From contig NZ_JANYGQ010000032.1 in NCBI RefSeq assembly GCF_025359345.1, positions 310,001 to 374,000 on the forward strand: a stretch of 64,000 nucleotides of DNA, in the 5' to 3' direction. The notes below the pieces were generated by a model. That model was not told where the DNA came from, did no database searches, and worked only from the letters and a program-made list of their open reading frames with translations. The translations under genes and the position numbers were made by a program. The DNA is from Mucilaginibacter sp. (GTDB lineage: Bacteria; Bacteroidota; Bacteroidia; Sphingobacteriales; Sphingobacteriaceae). Numbering within the stretch: position 1 is the first letter of the stretch; each line of letters starts with the position of its first letter. Positions 32,621-40,308 of the stretch are shown piece after piece.

Positions 32621-33979
32621 ATGGGAAGCACTTCGCAGGATATATATATAAACAAACAGGTTTTTGGGGATGATTTTGTCTGGGGTGTTTCTGCTGCTGC
32701 TTTACAGATTGAGGGTGCGTTTGACGCGCACGGTAAAGGACAATCCATTTGGGACGTATTTTCCGCTAAAAAAGGAAAAATATTAAACGGCGATCTGCCA
32801 CACACATCCTGCGACTTTTATAACGAATACAAGCAGGATATCGACATTGTTAAACAGCTGAACATTCCCTGTTTCAGATTTTCTATTTCATGGCCACGTA
32901 TATTGCCCAACGGTTCAGGAGAAATAAACCAGGCCGGCATCGATTTTTATAACCGTGTTATTAATTACTGTATTGAACAAGGGGTTGAGCCCTGGTTAAC
33001 CATTTATCATTGGGATTTGCCCCAAAACCTTGAAATAAAAGGTGGCTGGACAAACCGCGAAATTGTTGACTGGTTTACCAACTTTGCCACAGTTTGCGCC
33101 CAAAATTTTGGCGACCGCGTAAAACACTGGATGGTAATGAATGAGCCGGGAGTGTTTACCGGCGCAGGTTACTTCCTGGGCATACATGCTCCCGGCCGTA
33201 CCGGGCTTAAAAACTTTTTACCCGCAATACATCATGCAGTTTTATGTATGGCTGCTGGGGGGAAGGTGTTGCGTGAACTGGTGCCCGGCGCGGAAATAGG
33301 TACAACATTTTCCTGCTCCTACATCGAGCCGCACACTGATAAGCCTAAAGATGTTGCTGCTGCCAAGCGGGTAGATGCGCTGCTTAACCGCTTGTTTATT
33401 GAGCCGGTATTAGGGCTTGGTTACCCAACCGAGGTTGCCGCGCTAAAAGGCATTGAAAAGTATAAACTGCCCGGCGATGAAGAACTGATGAAGTTTGATT
33501 TTGACTTTATTGGCGTACAAAATTATACCCGCGAAATTGTTAAAAATTCATTTTTTACGCCTTACGTAGGCGCATCGCTGGTGAAAGCAGAAAAAAGAGG
33601 CGTACCGTTAACAGATATGAAGTGGGAAGTTTATCCACCATCAATATACCAAATGCTTAAGCAGTTTAATGGCTATCCGCAAATAAAAAAAATCTACATA
33701 ACAGAAAATGGTGCGGCTTTTCCCGACAATGTAACTGATGGTGAAGTTGACGATCCCCAGCGTGTTGCCTACCTGCAACAATACCTTGCCCAGGTTTTAA
33801 AAGCAAGAAATGAAGGTTTAAAGGTAAGCGGCTATTTTATCTGGACGCTGACTGATAATTTTGAATGGGCCGAGGGCTACCACCCGCGTTTTGGTTTGAT
33901 ATACGTTGATTTTGAAACCCAGCAGCGTATTATAAAAGGATCCGGCCATTGGTATGCTGATTTTTTGAGCGGGAATTAG
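32621..33979 (+). CDS. GH1 family beta-glucosidase
   Basis: A 452-residue cytosolic-type glycoside hydrolase family 1. It begins DDFVWGVSAAALQIEGA, the family N-terminal block. The acid/base Glu175 is in WMVMNEPG, and the nucleophile Glu362 is in IYITENGAA. Substrate motifs such as YHWDLP (His130, Trp131) and WTLTDNFEWAEGYHPRFG are all present. No signal peptide is seen, so the enzyme likely acts on imported beta-glucosides or beta-galactosides. The gene is transcribed towards the TPR kinase (15-base convergent gap). The upstream spacer of 293 bases holds only a 29-codon ORF of doubtful reality. Confidence 0.95.
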   Translation: MGSTSQDIYINKQVFGDDFVWGVSAAALQIEGAFDAHGKGQSIWDVFSAKKGKILNGDLPHTSCDFYNEYKQDIDIVKQLNIPCFRFSISWPRILPNGSGEINQAGIDFYNRVINYCIEQGVEPWLTIYHWDLPQNLEIKGGWTNREIVDWFTNFATVCAQNFGDRVKHWMVMNEPGVFTGAGYFLGIHAPGRTGLKNFLPAIHHAVLCMAAGGKVLRELVPGAEIGTTFSCSYIEPHTDKPKDVAAAKRVDALLNRLFIEPVLGLGYPTEVAALKGIEKYKLPGDEELMKFDFDFIGVQNYTREIVKNSFFTPYVGASLVKAEKRGVPLTDMKWEVYPPSIYQMLKQFNGYPQIKKIYITENGAAFPDNVTDGEVDDPQRVAYLQQYLAQVLKARNEGLKVSGYFIWTLTDNFEWAEGYHPRFGLIYVDFETQQRIIKGSGHWYADFLSGN

Positions 33980-33994
33980 TTGTTTTTGACAACC

Positions 33995-36133
33995 TTATGC
34001 GTAGGTTTCAACACTATTGCCCTTGTTTTGCGCAACCGGTGATTTGCTTTGCATTAGCCTAGGCAGGCTTATATAGAAAGTAGTTCCGGTTTTGCCATCA
34101 CTTTCAAACCAAATTTTACCATCGTGGTTCTCAATAATTTGTTTGCTTATAGAGAGGCCCAGCCCGAATGATTTTTCGCCCGAAGTGCCCGGCCGTTTTG
34201 CTTCGGTAAACATATTGAAAACCTTGTCCTGCACGTTCGCAGGTATGCCAATGCCCGAATCTTGTACCGATATTTTTAACTCATTTTTATGGACGATAGC
34301 TTTAACAACAATGGTTTCGCCCGGTGCACTGAATTTAATGGCATTACTAATTAAATTGCCTATAACCCGCCATATTTTTTCGCGGCTTATCAGCAGCTCC
34401 TCGGGCTGTTCAAGCTGCTCGAGTTTAATCTTCTGACCTTTTTCAGCGGCTTTAAAACGTAATAGTTCAACACTTTTACTCAGCAGCGAATTAATGTCGA
34501 CCAACTCTTTTTTTAACTGGCTGGTGCCGCTGTTTGTAACTTCCAGTATTTCGTTTATCAATTCCAGTGAATTATTCGAGGTTTCTTTTATCAGTGTAAT
34601 AAGTTCCTTCTGCTCATCATTAAATTCATCATCCATCATCACCTGCGTTAACGATGCTATGCCTCCAATTGGGTTTCTTAAATCGTGGGCTACGGTGCGC
34701 AATATTCGGTCCTTCTCCTGGCTGCTTTGTTTTAGTTCATCAAGCGTAACTTCCAGGTCGTTTTTCTGGCTGCTTATTTGGGTGTTCAAATTCCGCACAA
34801 CCTGGATATCGATCTTCGATTTTTTCCAGTTACGATACACCAGCGCTACAATTATAGTTGCCAAAACAGCACAGATAACAGCCAGGTATATGTAAATCAA
34901 CTGAACCTTGTTGTTGTCCTTTAGGTTTTCAATCTGGTATTGTTTATCGTAGTTGGCTTGTTGCTGGTTTACATCAGTCTCTTTTAACGAACTTGCCCGT
35001 TTAGTAATCGAGTCCTTTAGCGAATTGTATTTTTCAAGGTGTGTAAATGCCTTTGAAAAATCGCCGGTTTGTACATAATATTTGCTCATCAGTAAATACC
35101 AGCTGGTTTCAGCTTCTTCGTTTTTTACGGTATCGAGCTGTCTGCGCAAATCGGCAAATAAAGCCGCTAATGGCTGATATTGCCGATTGCTAAAGTATAG
35201 TTTACCGAGGTTTATTTCCACCAGTTGGGCATTCATAAAATCGTTCGATTTCTTAAGATTTATATCGATGCTCTTTTTTAATAGTAGGTCAGCTTGCTCG
35301 TGTTGGCCGGTTAGCATCGCAATTTCGCCCTGGTTGCCGTAAGTAACCGCGCGCGCCACATTAATAAGCCTTGTTTGATCGGGGCCGGTATATTTGCCGC
35401 TATTTGCGTCGATATACTCAAGCGTTTTATTAAAATAAACAGCAGCACTATCTAAATTGCCATTGTTTTTAAAGCTTTCACCCACATTATCAAGCAATTC
35501 CTGCCGCTGATAAAAAGCCGTAAAACTTTCTTTGTAGGACAGACTTAGCCTGTAGCTTTCCTTAAAATACCTGGCTGCCTCGGCGTAATGGGTCTGTTTA
35601 AACATTACCATACCCATCCGATAGGTGTATTCAGCCAGTATTTCGTTCTTCAGGTTGTTTTTGCCCATAAAATAGCCCTGGTAATAACACTGATAGGCAA
35701 GGCTATATTGCGAAAGACTGAAGTAGGCATCGCCCTTCGCAAAGTTTGCTTCGGCGTAGTTGCTAACGTTTTGCTTGCTGTTAACACTTTTTTTGGCCAT
35801 CATCAGCATGCTGTCGGCATATACGAGGGCTTTTTTAGGTTGATTGATGCCTTTTTTGTAGTACAAAAATTTGAAACCGTAATACCGGAAAATATCGTTG
35901 ACGAAAGGGTCTTTGATTTTGTGATAAGCCGAGTCTATGAACTGCTGCTCCTGCTGAAGTGTGTGATGGTGTATGGGTTTTGCCAGGTCGGCAGTAAAAG
36001 CTTTGAACGGCTCAGAGTAGTCGCCCGTATCAGCATCTTTTTTGGCACAGGAAAATAGCAGGCAAAAAATAGCCGGTACAAGTAATAGCTTGTTAATCAG
36101 GGAGTTTTTATTAATTACAGGTAAGGGCACCAT
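33995..36133 (-). CDS. TPR-containing lipoprotein sensor histidine kinase
   Basis: A 712-residue two-component kinase. The track starts at a TTG (36172); ATG at 36133 yields VINKNSLINKLLLVPAIFCL followed by LFSCAKK, a lipoprotein signal. A periplasmic part of several TPR-like helical repeats (about 70-370; for example YAEANFAKGDAYFSLSQYSL) is followed by one transmembrane helix, VQLIYIYLAVICAVLATIIV, a coiled coil, HisKA with TVAHDLRNPIGGI, and HATPase with N box NLISNAIKF, G1 DSGIGIP and FGLGLSISK. Such kinases are usual in Bacteroidota. No response regulator is next to it. The ligand is unknown. Confidence 0.92.
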   Translation of the reverse strand: MVPLPVINKNSLINKLLLVPAIFCLLFSCAKKDADTGDYSEPFKAFTADLAKPIHHHTLQQEQQFIDSAYHKIKDPFVNDIFRYYGFKFLYYKKGINQPKKALVYADSMLMMAKKSVNSKQNVSNYAEANFAKGDAYFSLSQYSLAYQCYYQGYFMGKNNLKNEILAEYTYRMGMVMFKQTHYAEAARYFKESYRLSLSYKESFTAFYQRQELLDNVGESFKNNGNLDSAAVYFNKTLEYIDANSGKYTGPDQTRLINVARAVTYGNQGEIAMLTGQHEQADLLLKKSIDINLKKSNDFMNAQLVEINLGKLYFSNRQYQPLAALFADLRRQLDTVKNEEAETSWYLLMSKYYVQTGDFSKAFTHLEKYNSLKDSITKRASSLKETDVNQQQANYDKQYQIENLKDNNKVQLIYIYLAVICAVLATIIVALVYRNWKKSKIDIQVVRNLNTQISSQKNDLEVTLDELKQSSQEKDRILRTVAHDLRNPIGGIASLTQVMMDDEFNDEQKELITLIKETSNNSLELINEILEVTNSGTSQLKKELVDINSLLSKSVELLRFKAAEKGQKIKLEQLEQPEELLISREKIWRVIGNLISNAIKFSAPGETIVVKAIVHKNELKISVQDSGIGIPANVQDKVFNMFTEAKRPGTSGEKSFGLGLSISKQIIENHDGKIWFESDGKTGTTFYISLPRLMQSKSPVAQNKGNSVETYA

Positions 36134-36150
36134 TAACCAATATGTAAGTA

Positions 36151-36182
36151 CAAATATACACCTCGCCCCCAAAAGGGGTGAG
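36151..36182 (-). promoter_or_regulatory. promoter with adjacent hairpin upstream of the TPR kinase
   Basis: TATATTTG on the minus strand (36151-36158) fits TAnnTTTG and lies 18 bases before the ATG. Just upstream CTCACCCC / GGGGGCGAG (36162-36182) forms a hairpin between the expected -33 and -7 positions; it could be an operator or the end of the acyl-CoA dehydrogenase transcript. Confidence 0.5.
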
Positions 36183-36225
36183 ATTTACTTCCGGTTAAAC
36201 GGTTTTTTTAGATTAAGGTTGCCTT

Positions 36226-37407
36226 TTATTTAAAAGCCTCCAATCCGGTTACATCCATGCCGGTTATAAGTAAATGTATGTCATGTGTTCCCTCGTAAGT
36301 CACTACCGATTCGAGGTTCATCATATGCCTCATTATCGGGTATTCGCCGGTTATGCCCATGCCACCCAGCATCTGGCGGGCGTCGCGGGCGATATTTAAT
36401 GCAGTTTCTACGCTGTTACGTTTGCTCATTGATATTTGAGCAGGAGTAGCCCTGTTCTCGTTCTTCAATGTTCCCAAACGCCAAACCAATAATTGCCCTT
36501 TTGTTATTTCGGTAATCATTTCAGCCAGCTTTTTTTGCTGCAGCTGAAATCCGCCTATAGCCTTACCAAATTGCTTGCGTTCTTTTGAATAACGCAAGGC
36601 GGTATCATAACAATCCATGGCGGCGCCCAGGGCACCCCAGGCTATACCATAACGTGCCTGGTTAAGGCAGCCAAGTGGCCCTTTTAAGCCAGAAACGTTA
36701 GGCAACAGGTTTTCTTTTGGTATTTTAACGTTATCAAAAACCAGTTCGCCGGTTGATGATGCCCTTAAAGACCATTTATTATGTGTTTCAGGGGTGGTAA
36801 AGCCTTCCATTCCACGTTCAACAATTAAGCCATGTATTTTTCCGGCTTCGTTTTTAGCCCACACAATGGCAATATCAGCAAATGGTGAGTTCGATATCCA
36901 CATTTTAGCGCCATTTAAAACGTAATGGTCGCCGGCATCTTTAAAGTTCGTAGTCATACCCCCCGGATCAGAACCCTGGTCGGGTTCAGTTAGGCCAAAG
37001 CACCCCATCAGCTCGCCGGTAGCTAGTTTTGGAAGGTATTTTTGTTTTTGTTCTTCTGATCCATATGCATAAATAGGATACATAACCAACGAGCCCTGTA
37101 CAGAAGCAGTAGAACGGATACCCGAATCGCCGCGCTCAATTTCCTGCATAATGATGCCGTAGGCCATGTAATCAAGCCCGGCGCCGCCATACTCAACAGG
37201 TATCGTTGGGCCGAAGGCGCCTATTTCGCCAAGACCTTTGATCAGGTGTTTAGGGAATTCGGCACGCTGCGCGTAATCTTCAATAATAGGGCTTACTTCT
37301 TTTTTAACCCAATCGCGCACGCTGGCACGTATCAGTTTATGCTCTTCGGAGAGTAATTCATCAGCTAAATAATAATCAGGCGATTCGTAGATATCTTTTT
37401 TAGACAT
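36226..37407 (-). CDS. acyl-CoA dehydrogenase, glutaryl-CoA dehydrogenase-like
   Basis: A 393-residue FAD enzyme of the acyl-CoA dehydrogenase family; the profile is closest to glutaryl-CoA dehydrogenases. Signatures: GGAGLDYMAYGIIMQEIERG, STASVQGSLVMYPIYAYGSEE, LMGCFGLTEPDQGSDPGGM (FAD/acyl binding) and IARDARQMLGGMGITGEYPI. The catalytic base Glu is in VTYEGTHDIHLLI. Length is normal. Glutaryl-CoA dehydrogenase oxidatively decarboxylates glutaryl-CoA in lysine and tryptophan breakdown; an assignment to another short branched substrate is possible. It has a 355-base upstream spacer with a long palindrome. Confidence 0.9.
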   Translation of the reverse strand: MSKKDIYESPDYYLADELLSEEHKLIRASVRDWVKKEVSPIIEDYAQRAEFPKHLIKGLGEIGAFGPTIPVEYGGAGLDYMAYGIIMQEIERGDSGIRSTASVQGSLVMYPIYAYGSEEQKQKYLPKLATGELMGCFGLTEPDQGSDPGGMTTNFKDAGDHYVLNGAKMWISNSPFADIAIVWAKNEAGKIHGLIVERGMEGFTTPETHNKWSLRASSTGELVFDNVKIPKENLLPNVSGLKGPLGCLNQARYGIAWGALGAAMDCYDTALRYSKERKQFGKAIGGFQLQQKKLAEMITEITKGQLLVWRLGTLKNENRATPAQISMSKRNSVETALNIARDARQMLGGMGITGEYPIMRHMMNLESVVTYEGTHDIHLLITGMDVTGLEAFK

Positions 37408-37505
37408 ATGCTTAGTGTATAATTGGTGGGCAAAGATATAGCATTTAAAGTGGACTTATTTAATCCAAAAATGCTGTTTTTAGATACCAAAAGCCACTTT
37501 ATGTC

Positions 37506-37540
37506 AAAAACTATGTTTAAATAGTTTAAACATAGTTTTT
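37506..37540. promoter_or_regulatory. perfect 16-base inverted repeat, possible operator
   Basis: AAAAACTATGTTTAAA - TAG - TTTAAACATAGTTTTT is a flawless inverted repeat about 100 bases before the acyl-CoA dehydrogenase start. Its poly-A/poly-T ends also resemble an AT-rich terminator, but no gene ends here, so an operator is favoured. The rest of the 37408-37762 spacer holds three tandem TTAAACCAAC-like units near 37715-37743 and the folB -7 box. Confidence 0.5.
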
Positions 37541-37750
37541 TTGAAAATGTCTACCTGAAATATTTTTACATCAATGCTAAAATTATTCAATCACCGCTTT
37601 CATCTAATGCTGCATTAAGATACGATGTGGATTAGAACAAACTATCAGCACACATAGATAGCCATCTGTGCCACGGGAGTTCATTTGCTGATGATGCACT
37701 TAGTTGATTAATCCAACTCTTAAACCAACTTTTAAACCAACAAAATCTGC

Positions 37751-37758
37751 TACTTTTG
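37751..37758 (+). promoter_or_regulatory. -7 box of folB, probably leaderless
   Basis: TACTTTTG ends four bases before the folB ATG (37763). With usual spacing the first transcribed base would be at the start codon. The -33 region is weak. Confidence 0.55.
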
Positions 37759-37762
37759 AAAC

Positions 37763-38113
37763 ATGATAACCATTTCCCTGCATGGCGCCGAGTTTTTTGC
37801 TTTTCATGGCTTTTATCCCGAAGAACAAAAACTTGGCTGCAAATTTATTGTTGATGTTGATGTGAGTTTTACGCCCCCTGGCGATATTAAAGCAGATAAG
37901 ATCAGCAATACTGTTGATTATGAACGGGTTTATACGATCACCGAAGAGCAAATGAAAAGGACTACCAAATTGATCGAAACCGTTGCGCAATCAATTGCAG
38001 ACGAAATAAAGCGACAATTTTCATTTGCTGACACGATTCGCGTGTCTATTAAAAAAATGAACCCGCCTTTAAAGGGCAAGGTAGCATATTCCAATATAGT
38101 TATAACTGTATGA
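37763..38113 (+). CDS. folB: dihydroneopterin aldolase
   Basis: A 116-residue FolB. It opens with ISLHGAEFFAFHGFYPEEQK, the family's first strand and the Tyr/Glu region that bind the pterin; DIKADKISNTVDYERVY and TVAQSIADEIKRQF follow, and the conserved Lys with the strand VSIKKMNPPL is present. The enzyme turns dihydroneopterin into 6-hydroxymethyldihydropterin in folate synthesis. Length is normal. Its TGA overlaps the ATG of the next gene (ATGA), so the two are coupled. The opposite-strand ORFs here are shadows. Confidence 0.94.
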   Translation: MITISLHGAEFFAFHGFYPEEQKLGCKFIVDVDVSFTPPGDIKADKISNTVDYERVYTITEEQMKRTTKLIETVAQSIADEIKRQFSFADTIRVSIKKMNPPLKGKVAYSNIVITV

Positions 38114-39516
38114 CGTTCAATAAAATATCCGAAAGCATCCTTGCCGAAATTAAGGCTATTATCGGCGATGCTGATGTTATAACCGGTCATGCCGAACTTG
38201 AAAAATACAGCCACGACGAAACCGAGGATTTGCATTTTTATCCGGAGGTTGTTGCCCGGCCAAAATCACCCGAAGAAGTTTCGGCATTGATGAAGTTGTG
38301 TAATGAAAACTTAATCCCGGTAACCCCACGCGGGGCAGGTACAGGCTTAAGCGGCGGGGCATTGGCAATTTTGGGTGGTTTGTTAATTTCAATGGAACGC
38401 TTTAACAAGGTACTGCAAATTGACGAGCAAAATCTGCAGGCCACAGTTGAGCCGGGGGTGATTACCGAAATTTTTATGGATTTGGTGGCGCAAAAAGGTC
38501 TTTTATACCCTGTAGACCCCGCCAGTAAGGGCAGTTGTTTTATAGGCGGCAACGTATCGCATGGTTCCGGTGGCCCCCGGGTAGTTAAATACGGCACCAT
38601 ACGCGAATATGTTCTAAACCTTGAGGTGGTATTACCCTCCGGCGAAATTATCTGGACAGGCGCTAATACATTGAAATACGCGTCGGGTTACAACCTTACC
38701 CAATTGATGATAGGCTCGGAAGGGACGTTGGGTATTATTACCAAAATCGTCGTAAAGCTCATCCCACGGCCAACTTTGGATGCATTACTGCTGGCCTCGT
38801 TCAGTAGTAACGAGGCCGGGTGCGCCGCCGTGTCGGGTATCTTTAGGGCAGGGGTAGTGCCATCGGCGTTGGAATTTATGGAGCGAAGAGGGGTAGAGTG
38901 GGTCAATGAAAATGACGGCCTTGCGTTTGACTTAAAGGACGGTGTTGAAGCCTTTTTACTGATTGAAGTTGACGGTACCAACCAGGATGTGATTTTTGCC
39001 GATTGCGAAAAAATAAACCAGGTACTGGAAGAATTCGGCTGTACGGAAGTGTTGTTTGCCGATACATCCGCCCAGAAAGAAGAAATTTGGCGTATGCGGC
39101 GGACGATGGCTGTATCGGTAAAATCAAACTCTATCTATAAGGAAGAAGACTGCGTTGTGCCGCGCGCCAGCCTGCCACAACTAATTAAAGGTATAAAACA
39201 AGCAGGCAACAAATATGGCTTTGAATCAGTGTGTTATGGCCATGCAGGTGATGGGAACGTACACGTAAATATCATTAAAGGCCAAATGAGCGACGAGGAC
39301 TGGAATACGAAATTGAAGGATGGCATTCGTGAAATATTTGAATTAACTGTCGCCTTAGGCGGAACACTATCCGGCGAACACGGGATAGGGTTGGTACAAA
39401 AGGAATTTATGCCCATAAAATACAGCGAGGTACATTTCGCCCTATGGCGGGGCATAAAGCAGGTGTTTGATAAAAATGGTATATTAAACCCGGGAAAAAT
39501 CTTTAACACGATTTAA
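38110..39516 (+). CDS. FAD-linked oxidase, GlcD/D-lactate dehydrogenase type
   Basis: A 468-residue flavoprotein of the FAD-binding PCMH plus GlcD C-terminal family. FAD-binding block: VARPKSPEEVSALMKLC, TPRGAGTGLSGGAL and VDPASKGSCFIGGNVSHGSGG, then SGYNLTQLMIGSEGTLGI. The C-terminal domain contains FESVCYGHAGDGNVHVNII and GTLSGEHGIGLVQKEF, with His residues that bind a metal in D-2-hydroxyacid dehydrogenases. It likely oxidises glycolate, D-lactate or a related 2-hydroxyacid. A separate GlcE/GlcF is not in the window. It follows folB with a four-base overlap; the metabolic link is not obvious. Confidence 0.92.
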   Translation: MTFNKISESILAEIKAIIGDADVITGHAELEKYSHDETEDLHFYPEVVARPKSPEEVSALMKLCNENLIPVTPRGAGTGLSGGALAILGGLLISMERFNKVLQIDEQNLQATVEPGVITEIFMDLVAQKGLLYPVDPASKGSCFIGGNVSHGSGGPRVVKYGTIREYVLNLEVVLPSGEIIWTGANTLKYASGYNLTQLMIGSEGTLGIITKIVVKLIPRPTLDALLLASFSSNEAGCAAVSGIFRAGVVPSALEFMERRGVEWVNENDGLAFDLKDGVEAFLLIEVDGTNQDVIFADCEKINQVLEEFGCTEVLFADTSAQKEEIWRMRRTMAVSVKSNSIYKEEDCVVPRASLPQLIKGIKQAGNKYGFESVCYGHAGDGNVHVNIIKGQMSDEDWNTKLKDGIREIFELTVALGGTLSGEHGIGLVQKEFMPIKYSEVHFALWRGIKQVFDKNGILNPGKIFNTI

Positions 39517-39641
39517 GGATTTGCAGGATTTACAAGATTTTGCAATTTGATCTCCTTCAAGTTAATCGTTTTATCTCTTTACTCGTCTTAGAAAATCGTA
39601 CATTACAATCCTGTAAATCTATTTAATTCTTTAATCGTGTC
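39506..39641. repeat. long inverted repeat filling the folB operon-mgtC spacer
   Basis: Left arm AACACGATTTAAGGATTTGC (then AGGATTTACAAGATTT) and right arm ACAATCCTGTAAATCTATTT (then AATTCTTTAATCGTGTC) are complementary over about 40 bases with gaps. The left arm includes the stop codon of the FAD oxidase, and the right arm ends just before the mgtC ATG. A half copy lies at 29364. Confidence 0.7.
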
Positions 39642-40274
39642 ATGTCGGCATTGGAATTTAACATAACTGATCACGACCTCATCAAAATAGCCATAGCTGT
39701 TATTTGCGGCGGTCTGCTGGGTTTGGAGCGGCAGTATAAAAATAAAACGGCAGGCTTTCGCACCATTATATTAATTTGTCTTGGTTCCGCTATTTATACA
39801 ATGGTAGCGCAGCGTGACGGGGTTGGTGTTAACATTAACATTGTTACTGGTATTGGTTTTATTGGTGCTGGTGTAATTTTTAAAGATAGCTTCACCGTTA
39901 GCGGTTTAACTACAGCCTCAGTTATCTGGATATCTGCCGCCATAGGCATGGCCGCTGGCTCAGGCAATTACACATTAGCGCTGATATGCACGGTTATAAC
40001 GCTAATGGTCCTATTGTTTTTCAACCTGCTCGAAAGGTATATTGACAAGGTTCACCGGGATAAACTTTTCACGATAGTTTTTTCCGATGCCAACTACCAG
40101 AACCTGGATATAGTTGAAGGTATAGTAACCACGCTAAGGTTAAAATCAAGGCGTGTTCATATTTCAAAAAAAGACGGCTGCTTGCAGGCAGCCATATTAG
40201 TTACCGGGCATCGCCAGTATATTAATCAGCTTGATGATAAGCTGCTCCAAATGGAAAAAGTGAAGTCGTTTTAA
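39642..40274 (+). CDS. MgtC/SapB family membrane protein
   Basis: A 210-residue protein of the MgtC/SapB family. The first 130 residues form four or five helices with the family signature GGLLGLERQYKNKTAGFRT, VNINIVTGIGFIGAGVIF and TAASVIWISAAIGMAAGSG-like segments (TTASVIWISAAIGMAAGS). The last 75 residues form a small cytosolic ACT-like domain. MgtC proteins of Salmonella and Mycobacterium are needed at low magnesium and restrain the F-type ATPase; other members have unknown roles. The gene begins at the edge of an inverted repeat. No associated magnesium transporter. Confidence 0.9.
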   Translation: MSALEFNITDHDLIKIAIAVICGGLLGLERQYKNKTAGFRTIILICLGSAIYTMVAQRDGVGVNINIVTGIGFIGAGVIFKDSFTVSGLTTASVIWISAAIGMAAGSGNYTLALICTVITLMVLLFFNLLERYIDKVHRDKLFTIVFSDANYQNLDIVEGIVTTLRLKSRRVHISKKDGCLQAAILVTGHRQYINQLDDKLLQMEKVKSF

Positions 40275-40308
40275 ACACCAGATGTCTAAATTTAACTGCG
40301 GGGACGTA

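Noticed and set aside
37700-37990. Minus-strand 96-codon ORF
   Set aside because: Shadow of folB, which has full family motifs.
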